From the NCBI GenBank assembly GCA_003661385.1, contig QMWA01000125.1:1-5376 (forward strand): a stretch of DNA of 5,376 bases, read 5' to 3'. Shown piece by piece: positions 1 through 4,229 of this stretch. Each line of letters begins with the position of its first letter. Position 1 is the first letter of the stretch. The position numbers were made by a program, and so were the translations under genes. The notes beneath the pieces are model-generated. The model had not been told where the DNA came from, did no database searches, and saw nothing but the letters and a program-made list of their open reading frames with translations. Source of the DNA: Thermoproteota archaeon (GTDB lineage Archaea; Korarchaeota; Korarchaeia; B14-G2).

Positions 1-284
1 GGAGGCGGAGGTGGAGGTGGTGGCGGCAGCTGAGGCGGTGGCAGCTTCTCCACTGGCTTGGGGGGCGCCACTGGGCTAGGCAGCTCTCGGGGGGCTTCCC
101 TGAATATCTCCTGCATGAGCTCGTCTCTCCTGGCCCTGAACTGCTCCTCCGTTATCCTACCGTTTATGAGCTCTTCTTCAAGCCTGTCTATCTCCTCTAG
201 GATCTTCTTCCTCCTCTTGTACTCGCTTTCTGTTATCCTGCCCTCTGCAAGGTCCTTATCCAGGTCTCGGGTTGTGTACTTCAA
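1..284 (-). CDS. Partial protein with two SHOCT-like helical motifs and a polyproline tract (C-terminus beyond left edge)
   Basis: Reading leftward from a TTG at 284-282, the frame stays open to the window edge, giving 94 residues plus a partial codon. Residues ~7-30 and ~35-58 are two similar charged helical units, with GRITESEYKRRKKI and GRITEEQFRARRDEL about 27 residues apart. They resemble the short SHOCT motif (G-x-ITxEEFxxxKxxLL), which in other proteins is an oligomerisation or attachment module next to membrane or zinc-ribbon domains. From ~64 the chain becomes proline-rich (PSPVAPPKP, PPPQL) and reaches at least nine consecutive prolines at the edge, probably a linker to an unseen C-terminal domain. 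The TTG start is favoured because GGTG sits 5 nt upstream (290-293), a TATA-like element lies at 314-324, and no ATG or GTG occurs in frame before the upstream stop. Function unknown. It is divergent from the DUF3467 gene. Confidence 0.72.
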   Translation of the reverse strand, partial: MKYTTRDLDKDLAEGRITESEYKRRKKILEEIDRLEEELINGRITEEQFRARRDELMQEIFREAPRELPSPVAPPKPVEKLPPPQLPPPPPPPP

Positions 285-289
285 GCAGC

Positions 290-293
290 CACC
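290..293 (-). promoter_or_regulatory. GGTG ribosome binding site for the leftward gene
   Basis: On the minus strand GGTG precedes the TTG at 284-282 with a 5-nt spacer. GGTG is a sub-motif of the archaeal Shine-Dalgarno sequence GGAGGTGATC. The same GGTG-spacer-TTG layout recurs at three other genes in this window. Confidence 0.5.
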
Positions 294-313
294 AGGCTGG
301 TGAGCAGCGTGTC

Positions 314-324
314 TGTTAATAAGC
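314..324. promoter_or_regulatory. Shared two-way TATA box for the divergent gene pair
   Basis: GTTAATAAGC is the only AT-rich patch in the 283-355 gap. Read rightward, its centre lies about 26-27 bp before 345, where the GGTG of the DUF3467 gene begins. Read leftward, its centre lies about 26 bp from 293, where the GGTG of the leftward gene begins. The TTAATAA core is close to symmetric, so TBP could bind in either orientation, giving both genes leaders of roughly 10 nt. The placement is seen in the sequence; two-way use is inferred. Confidence 0.5.
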
Positions 325-344
325 GTTTGCTAGCTAGGCTACCC

Positions 345-348
345 GGTG
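345..348 (+). promoter_or_regulatory. GGTG ribosome binding site that decides the DUF3467 start
   Basis: GGTG is followed by a 6-nt spacer and TTG at 355. The GTG inside this motif (346) is in frame and could be mistaken for the start codon, but it is better read as part of the ribosome binding site. Confidence 0.45.
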
Positions 349-354
349 CCAGGC

Positions 355-678
355 TTGAGCCGGAGAGCTAGGGTAAGAGTCAGGACATCTGAGGGCTTCA
401 GGCAGTACTACGTGTCTGGCTCGATGATAGGGCACTCGCCGACGGAGTTCAGGATCCTCTTCTTCAGGGACTCTACTGAGATATCTGAGGGCTCTATAGA
501 GGCATTGTCGCAGCCTTCTGTGCTCAGGGAGGTGCTGTTCGAGGTTGTGATGTCTCCTGTGCAGGCTAAGCTGCTGGCTGAGCAGCTGTCAAGAAACGTG
601 GAGCAGTATGAGAGGGTGTTCGGGAAGATACCTGCCCCTGGAGGCGAGAGGAGGCCTCCTGAGGCGATGTACACGTAG
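355..678 (+). CDS. DUF3467 family protein
   Basis: This encodes 107 residues from TTG 355; GTG 346 would add three. It matches the small DUF3467 family of archaea and bacteria. Near the N-terminus is a strand with a YYVSG motif (residues ~18-22), then HSPTEFRILF (~27-36), then MSPVQAKLLAEQL (~66-78), leading into the family's C-terminal helix ending in EQYERVFGKIP. Length and motif order fit the whole domain, so the gene looks intact; only the last ~14 residues are a divergent tail. No biochemical role is established for the family, and no catalytic residues or membrane segments are visible. The TTG start gives an N-terminus (SRRARVRVRTSEGF) that begins directly with the first family strand. 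The gene is transcribed from the shared element at 314-324. Its stop codon overlaps the 3' end of a candidate guide RNA on the other strand. Confidence 0.85.
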   Translation: MSRRARVRVRTSEGFRQYYVSGSMIGHSPTEFRILFFRDSTEISEGSIEALSQPSVLREVLFEVVMSPVQAKLLAEQLSRNVEQYERVFGKIPAPGGERRPPEAMYT

Positions 679-739
679 CTCAGGCTGTGAAGCTCACTTC
701 ATTGGGGGCCCTCAGGCGAGCGTCGTGTCATCACAGCTA
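676..739 (-). ncRNA. Candidate C/D box guide sRNA
   Basis: Read on the minus strand, this stretch has the order and spacing of an archaeal C/D box sRNA. A perfect C box GTGATGA lies at 734-728, followed by a 12-nt guide (727-716, CACGACGCTCGC), a D' box CTGA at 715-712, a 9-nt linker, a degenerate C' box ATGAAGT at 702-696, a second 12-nt guide (695-684, GAGCTTCACAGC) and a D box CTGA at 683-680. A 4-bp terminal stem (TAGC 739-736 with GCTA 679-676) closes it. Such RNAs assemble with L7Ae, Nop5 and fibrillarin and direct 2'-O-methylation of the nucleotide paired to the fifth guide position before D or D'. By that rule the target sites would be the fifth base of GCGAGCGTCGTG and of GCTGTGAAGCTC; the target RNAs are not in this window. 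A TATA-like element at 761-769 fits a 5' end near 739. Against it, the C' box matches at only 5 of 7 positions, and GCTGTGA in the C box region can pair with TCACAGC in the second guide. Confidence 0.55.
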
Positions 740-741
740 AC

Positions 742-749
742 CTAATAGC
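742..749 (+). promoter_or_regulatory. Weak TATA-like element for the Toprim gene
   Basis: CTAATAGC lies about 27 bp before the GGTG at 774-777, so it could place a transcript start just ahead of that site. It is a poor match to an archaeal TATA box, and the call rests mainly on spacing. Confidence 0.25.
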
Positions 750-760
750 CTACTGGTGGA

Positions 761-769
761 AGTTAAACC
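761..769 (-). promoter_or_regulatory. TATA-like element for the candidate sRNA
   Basis: On the minus strand the sequence reads CCTAAGG then TTTAACTT, a possible BRE plus TATA box. Its centre (~765) lies about 26 bp from position 739, the predicted 5' end of the sRNA. This explains an AT-rich patch that sits too close to the Toprim gene to serve its GTG or TTG start. Read in the plus direction it could only support initiation near 791, for the internal ATG at 802. Confidence 0.45.
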
Positions 770-773
770 TTAG

Positions 774-777
774 GGTG
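774..777 (+). promoter_or_regulatory. GGTG ribosome binding site before the Toprim TTG start
   Basis: GGTG, a 6-nt spacer, then TTG at 784: the same geometry as at 345-355 and 2179-2189. The in-frame GTG at 775 lies inside this motif. Confidence 0.4.
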
Positions 778-783
778 CCTTGG

Positions 784-1206
784 TTGCCTAGAGGCAAGCC
801 CATGGAGCTAGCTGAGTGGACTAGGGCCCTAGCTGAGGAGTCCAGCATGGGCGCTGTGATAGTGGTGGAGGGCAGGAGAGACGAGGAGGCCCTGAGAGCC
901 CTTGGAGTTGAAGGGGACTTCGAGTATGCTTCCCGACTGCTGGCCCTGCTCAGGTGCACACCCAGCTACGCCAGTGGGAGGGAGTTCATCATACTCACTG
1001 ACCTGGATAGCGAGGGTGAGAAGCTAGCCATGGCGCTTAAGAGGGAGATAGAGCAGTCAGGTGGGAGAGCTGAGACTAGGCTAAGAGGAGAGTACATGAG
1101 GATCCCTGGGAGGCCTCCCAGGATAGAGGAGCTGGCCTCAGCTGTGCTCAACGAGAAGGAGGCTAGGAGAGCCAGGTGGAAAGCTAGGCAGGCGCATAAG
1201 CACTAA
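784..1206 (+). CDS. Small archaeal Toprim-domain protein (UPF0292-like)
   Basis: This encodes 140 residues from TTG 784. GTG 775 and ATG 802 (preceded by GAGG at 791-794) are in-frame alternatives. A single Toprim fold fills most of the protein. The first strand ends in the conserved glutamate, AVIVVEGRRDEEALRALGV (Glu ~29), and the second carries the acidic pair in IILTDLDSEG (Asp ~73 and ~75), the DxD of the family. Toprim domains bind Mg2+ through these residues in primases, topoisomerases, RNase M5 and OLD/RecR proteins. All three acidic positions are kept, so the site looks active. There is no helicase, zinc-finger or other domain, which matches the short stand-alone archaeal group named UPF0292. 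The substrate is unknown; an RNase M5-like role on the adjacent 5S rRNA is tempting but unproven. The basic C-terminal tail (RRARWKARQAHKH) may contact nucleic acid. The stop codon abuts the 5S promoter. Confidence 0.85.
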   Translation: MPRGKPMELAEWTRALAEESSMGAVIVVEGRRDEEALRALGVEGDFEYASRLLALLRCTPSYASGREFIILTDLDSEGEKLAMALKREIEQSGGRAETRLRGEYMRIPGRPPRIEELASAVLNEKEARRARWKARQAHKH

Positions 1207-1207
1207 G

Positions 1208-1215
1208 TTTATATA
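1208..1215 (+). promoter_or_regulatory. TATA box of the 5S rRNA gene
   Basis: TTTATATA is a near-consensus archaeal TATA box centred about 25-26 bp before position 1237, the 5' end predicted from the 5S terminal helix. The purine-containing stretch just before it (ACTAAG) would be the BRE and overlaps the Toprim stop codon at 1204-1206. Confidence 0.88.
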
Positions 1216-1236
1216 CAAGCTGAGCCCTGGAGCAAA

Positions 1237-1366
1237 GGGGGTTAGCGGTCAGAGCGCCGGGGAAACGCCCGGACTCATGCCGAACCCGGAAGCTAAGCCC
1301 GGTGGCGTCCCGTGTTGTACTGTGCTCCGAGAGGGCACGGGAAGCACGGGAGACTGCTAACCCCCC
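1237..1366 (+). rRNA. rrf: 5S ribosomal RNA
   Basis: The gene is about 130 nt long and lies outside any visible 16S/23S operon, as is usual in crenarchaea. The ends are set by a 14-bp terminal helix: GGGGGTTAGCGGTC at 1237-1250 pairs with GACTGCTAACCCCC (1352-1365, one G-U pair). Inside are the conserved 5S elements: the loop A/helix II start CAGAGCG, the CCGAACCCGGAAG stretch of loop C, TAAGCCC, and the GC-rich helix IV/V arm around CACGGGA. A strong TATA box at 1208-1215 is positioned to start transcription at the first G. There is no T-rich run after the gene, so termination at this point is not evident; the 3' end is probably made by processing. The dtdA start codon follows 17 nt after the end. 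Confidence 0.95.
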
Positions 1367-1373
1367 GCTTCAA

Positions 1374-1380
1374 GGGAGGT
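1374..1380 (+). promoter_or_regulatory. Ribosome binding site of dtdA
   Basis: GGGAGGT is a strong Shine-Dalgarno match four nucleotides before the ATG at 1384, if counted from the GGAGG core. The spacer is short but usable. A full ribosome binding site implies a leadered mRNA, consistent with transcription entering from upstream across the 5S gene. Confidence 0.75.
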
Positions 1381-1383
1381 TAG

Positions 1384-2202
1384 ATGCCTGTCTTCCTGGT
1401 CGCCAGCAGAAGAGACCCTGCTGGCCTGAGGATAGCAGAGTGGCTTGCCACACACTACGGCACTAGGACAGGCGAAGACACTTACACGCTTAGGCTAAGC
1501 TCAGAGTGCGTCCTCAAGCTGGTCAGCTGCGACATAGTTCACACCCCGAGCACCGCCGTCCCAGGCGACGCTGAGCTAGCTGTATTCCTGTCAAGGCACA
1601 GCGGGAGGAGCCCTCCTGTCCTTTCCACGCACGTAACCGGCAACTTCGGTGAGGCTTCTCTTGGAGGCGAGAGCGGGAAGCTCTCCATAGCTCCAGCTAG
1701 CAAGATGAAGCTGTTCCTCATGGAGGCTAGTAGGCAGGCTGAGAGCATAGGGTATGAGGCTGCATTCGAGTGCACACACCACGGCCCCACGCTAGACTGC
1801 CCTGTGATGTTCGCTGAGGTCGGGAGCAAGCTGGAGAACTGGCTTGACAGGAGAGCTGCCTCAGCTGTAGGGGAAGCTGTGGCCTATGCCCTGGAGGAGA
1901 GGAGGAGCTTCCCAGCTGCAGTGGCCTTCGGAGGCCCACACATAAACAGGAGATACACGAGGGCTATGGTTGAAGGCGAGCTTGCAATAGGCCACGCGAT
2001 GTCAAAGCACTACACCCACCTGATATCAGAGAGCTTGGTGGAGTACTGTGTGGCACGCACTCTAGAGCCTGTCTCCACAGCGCTAGTGGACTGGAAGGGC
2101 ATGAGGGGAGCTGAGAGAAGGAGGCTCCTTGAAGCGCTGTCTAAGCTAGGCATCCCCTACATCAAGGCGTCTGAGCTGGGTGCTGGGCTTGAAGCTAGGT
2201 GA
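1384..2202 (+). CDS. dtdA: Archaeal D-aminoacyl-tRNA deacylase (DtdA/DTD2)
   Basis: This encodes 272 residues, the usual length for the family. DtdA removes D-amino acids wrongly attached to tRNA, protecting translation in the cytoplasm; it is the archaeal and plant type, unrelated to bacterial DTD, and metal (zinc) dependent. The family's signature blocks appear in order: STHVTGNF (81-88), CTHHGPT (130-136) after the central helix, EVGS (145-148), FGGPHINRR (182-190) and GHAMSKHY (203-210). The histidines in these blocks are candidates for metal or substrate binding. The N-terminus (VFLVASRRDPAGLRIAEWL) is the typical opening strand and helix. ATG 1384 is chosen because of the GGGAGGT just upstream. 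The gene follows the 5S rRNA at 17 nt and overlaps the next gene by 14-23 nt, so it heads a tightly packed three-gene block. No truncation or unusual composition is seen. Confidence 0.95.
   Translation: MPVFLVASRRDPAGLRIAEWLATHYGTRTGEDTYTLRLSSECVLKLVSCDIVHTPSTAVPGDAELAVFLSRHSGRSPPVLSTHVTGNFGEASLGGESGKLSIAPASKMKLFLMEASRQAESIGYEAAFECTHHGPTLDCPVMFAEVGSKLENWLDRRAASAVGEAVAYALEERRSFPAAVAFGGPHINRRYTRAMVEGELAIGHAMSKHYTHLISESLVEYCVARTLEPVSTALVDWKGMRGAERRRLLEALSKLGIPYIKASELGAGLEAR
2179..2182 (+). promoter_or_regulatory. GGTG ribosome binding site inside the dtdA 3' end
   Basis: GGTG, a 6-nt spacer, then TTG at 2189. The site lies within the last codons of dtdA, which suits coupled translation. The in-frame GTG at 2180 is part of the motif and is the less likely start. 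Confidence 0.45.
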
Positions 2203-2530
2203 AGTCAGGTCTGATAGCAGCAAGCTCATAGCCTTCTTCGACTCCTCGATACCAAGGCACATGTTCTTCTCAGTGAACAGGAGGCTCAAGATGATAGGCT
2301 ACAGGGGCGTGTGGGCTCCCGCCTCGCCTGTAGGTGGAGCTGCTGGCTTGGATGAGGCTGCAGAGTACTGCTCTAAGAGAGGCATACCTGTGATAGTCAC
2401 TATGAGGAGGAGGGCTATGGGCTTAAGAGAGCTCCACGGGGTGAAGGTCATATACTTGGACAAGAGGGCTAGGAGGTCTACCAACAAGGTGATAGCGAGG
2501 ATATTCGAGGTGCTGAGGCATGAGAGCTGA
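2189..2530 (+). CDS. Uncharacterised small alpha/beta protein, possibly a degenerate PIN/Mut7-C-like fold
   Basis: This encodes 113 residues from TTG 2189; GTG 2180 would add three. I do not recognise a named family. The pattern is alternating strand and helix: a hydrophobic strand ending in Asp (LIAFFD, Asp ~18), SSIPRH, a basic helix leading to LKMIGYRGV (~33-41), a helix EAAEYCSKRG, strand IPVIVTM (~66-72), then VKVIYLD (~85-91) and a C-terminal basic helix. That order resembles Mut7-C/DUF5615-type PIN-like proteins (strand-Asp, LRxLGYD, helix, ILTRD). However, the second acidic position is replaced by arginines (TMRRRAM), so nuclease activity is doubtful even if the fold is right. It is basic, with many Arg/Lys, which would suit RNA or DNA binding. 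It overlaps dtdA upstream by 14 nt and the secreted-protein gene downstream by 11 nt, implying co-translation. No signal peptide or membrane helix is visible. Confidence 0.8.
   Translation: MKLGEVRSDSSKLIAFFDSSIPRHMFFSVNRRLKMIGYRGVWAPASPVGGAAGLDEAAEYCSKRGIPVIVTMRRRAMGLRELHGVKVIYLDKRARRSTNKVIARIFEVLRHES
2507..2512 (+). promoter_or_regulatory. Ribosome binding site of the secreted-protein gene
   Basis: GAGGTG lies 7 nt before the ATG at 2520, inside the end of the preceding gene. It supports this ATG as the true start and coupled translation within the block. Confidence 0.7.
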
Positions 2531-4229
2531 GGTCCTCGCTGCAGTCCTCCTGCTGGCCTCAGCTAGCCAGGGCAGCAGCCTGCTGGGGAGGGTTGAGGCC
2601 TCCTGTGTCCTGATAGAGAGGATGTCCTACTTCAGCAGCTGCTGCTCCCCTTACTGGCATGCTAAGGCAGTGGTGTTGAACTCTAGTGGAGAGTACCCTC
2701 TTGAGCCTGGTGAGGTCATTCAGCTCATAGTGTACGCTGGGGGCTCACCTCAGGACCCAGGCACACTCTGCAGGGTATCAGGCCTCCTCTACCAGCGGAG
2801 GGGGGAGCTCAAGCTCGTTGTGACCGGTGCTGAAGGCTTCTTCAAGCCATATGGCCCAGCTGGAGAGCCCAAGATAGGCCTCTCGGTTTCAAGGAGGCAG
2901 GTTGGCGTTGGCGAGAGCGTCAGCGTCGAGTTCTCAGTTGAGGAAGCTCCAGCTCAGCTCGCCTTGACAGTCTACTACCCAAGTGGAGAGAGCAGGGTGC
3001 TTGCTGAGGAGTGGGCTACACCAGGCCACAGGAGGCAGCTCGAGCTCCAGCTCACTGACCCAGGCTCATACACCCTGGCTTTAGCCGCCAGGAGCGCCAC
3101 CGGAAGGGTATATGTGACCTCTGAGGTGGTGTATGCTGCTGAGGAGGCTGGAGCAGCTAGCCTGCTGGTCACTGTTTTGGACTCAGAGTCAGGCAGCCTG
3201 GTGGATGGAGCTCTAGTCTACTTGAATGGCTCTCTCATAGGCAGGACAGCTGGGGGCGTGGTCGAGGTCAAGGAGCTAAGCGAGGGCGTAGCTGAGGTCT
3301 CTGTCTCGAAGGCAGGCTACTTAGACTCTGCTCTGCAGGTCAAGCTAGAGGAGGGGGCCAACGAGGTGACTATAGCCCTTAAGAGAGCTCCCCTGGAGGC
3401 CCATCTGGTAATCGAGGCTGAGAGCCCTGAGGTCAGTGCTGGAGAGGAGTTCAAGTTCAGGGTCAGGATTGAAGTCAGCAGAGAGGCGTCTGTGCACCTC
3501 ACCATCTTCAGCTCACCAGGGCTATCGATCAGGGGCATGGAGATGCCCCTGAGCGTCGAGAGGGTGGAGGAAGTCGCGCTGAGGGCTAGAGGAGCTAGAG
3601 CTGGGGTGTGGGCTATCAGAGCTGCAGCCAGGGTTTCAGCTGGATCAGCAGCCACATACATCGAGAACTACACCGTGGTTAGGGTTGTGAAGGCCGAGGA
3701 AGCTGAGCCTACAGCGTGCCTCACAGCTAAGTCGATCAGGGTGCAGGTCAGGGGCAGGGATGCGCTTGCCTCGCTGTCGGCCACAGCTTCAGCGGGAGCT
3801 GACGCATCTAGGGCTGCTGACGAGGCCTTCAAGGATCTCAGGCTCGTCTTCAGGCTGCATGAGCTAGTGGCTGTCGAGTCGCATGCCCAGAGGGCTGACG
3901 GGGCGCTTGAGGTCGTCTGCACTGGTGTGCTGAAGCCTATGAGGGAGGAGGGCGGCGTGTTCACTGTTGTGCTCACAGACTTAGCTGAAGTCGGTGTGCT
4001 TCAGGTCATCTTCGAGCTCCCCAGGAACCTGAGCTTGCTGAAGGCCCCAAGGGGCTCTAGGGTAGTCGAGTTCAACGAGACTACTGTGGTCTATGTTGCT
4101 GCTAGCGACGTAGCTGAGCTCCAGTACGCGGTCAAGGCGAGAGAAGGGGGCAGAAGCGTGAGCTTGCTGCCTGTAGCTGCTGTGGTGGCTGTCGCACTAG
4201 CTGCCTTAGCTGCTAGGAGGCTTCTCTAG
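2520..4229 (+). CDS. Secreted, C-terminally anchored multi-domain beta-sandwich protein with a PEGA-like domain
   Basis: This encodes 569 residues. The N-terminus is a probable signal peptide (hydrophobic VLAAVLLLASA, ~5-16; cleavage near 16-20), and the C-terminus is one hydrophobic segment (~548-565) followed by ARRLL, a tail anchor placing the bulk outside the cell. After a Cys-containing N-terminal domain (Cys 29, 41, 42, 84; ~20-110) come an Ig-like beta region (~117-207), a PEGA/carboxypeptidase-regulatory-like domain (~213-290, with GALVYLNGSLIG and a KAGY turn), a second Ig/CARDB-like region (~293-392) and an unassigned beta-rich domain (~395-540, Cys 400 and 467). Five N-glycosylation sequons (Asn 54, 236, 383, 503, 519) fit a glycosylated archaeal surface protein. 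No protease or other catalytic motif is visible, so a structural, S-layer-associated or binding role is inferred. It overlaps the upstream gene by 11 nt and the convergent GTPase gene by 17 nt. Confidence 0.85.
   Translation: MRAEVLAAVLLLASASQGSSLLGRVEASCVLIERMSYFSSCCSPYWHAKAVVLNSSGEYPLEPGEVIQLIVYAGGSPQDPGTLCRVSGLLYQRRGELKLVVTGAEGFFKPYGPAGEPKIGLSVSRRQVGVGESVSVEFSVEEAPAQLALTVYYPSGESRVLAEEWATPGHRRQLELQLTDPGSYTLALAARSATGRVYVTSEVVYAAEEAGAASLLVTVLDSESGSLVDGALVYLNGSLIGRTAGGVVEVKELSEGVAEVSVSKAGYLDSALQVKLEEGANEVTIALKRAPLEAHLVIEAESPEVSAGEEFKFRVRIEVSREASVHLTIFSSPGLSIRGMEMPLSVERVEEVALRARGARAGVWAIRAAARVSAGSAATYIENYTVVRVVKAEEAEPTACLTAKSIRVQVRGRDALASLSATASAGADASRAADEAFKDLRLVFRLHELVAVESHAQRADGALEVVCTGVLKPMREEGGVFTVVLTDLAEVGVLQVIFELPRNLSLLKAPRGSRVVEFNETTVVYVAASDVAELQYAVKAREGGRSVSLLPVAAVVAVALAALAARRLL

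Noticed and set aside
1-60. GGX-type simple repeat at the left edge as a possible non-coding repeat element
   Set aside because: It is in frame as a polyproline-coding tract of the leftward gene, so no separate repeat element is needed.
58-303. Plus-strand open frame of 81 codons, rich in Ser and Leu
   Set aside because: It is the complement of the SHOCT-like/polyproline gene. Its composition is typical of an antisense shadow, and it has no plausible ribosome binding site or family resemblance.
408-674. Minus-strand open frame opposite the DUF3467 gene
   Set aside because: The DUF3467 frame carries clear family motifs; this frame is Ser/Thr-rich antisense noise.
679-783. tRNA gene in the gap between the DUF3467 and Toprim genes
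   Set aside because: No cloverleaf, no TTC-loop consensus and no acceptor stem pairing on either strand; the C/D box layout explains the gap better.
986-992. Second possible C box (ATGATGA on the minus strand) inside the Toprim gene
   Set aside because: The position where a D' box would be expected reads CTGG instead of CTGA, no second box set follows, and the stretch codes for the Toprim DxD region.
1539-1939. Several minus-strand open frames opposite dtdA
   Set aside because: They overlap one another and the conserved dtdA motifs, and none resembles a protein family.
3317-3976. Minus-strand open frames opposite the surface-protein gene
   Set aside because: Low-complexity Ser/Ala/Thr translations expected from the complement of a GC-rich gene with few stop codons in that frame.
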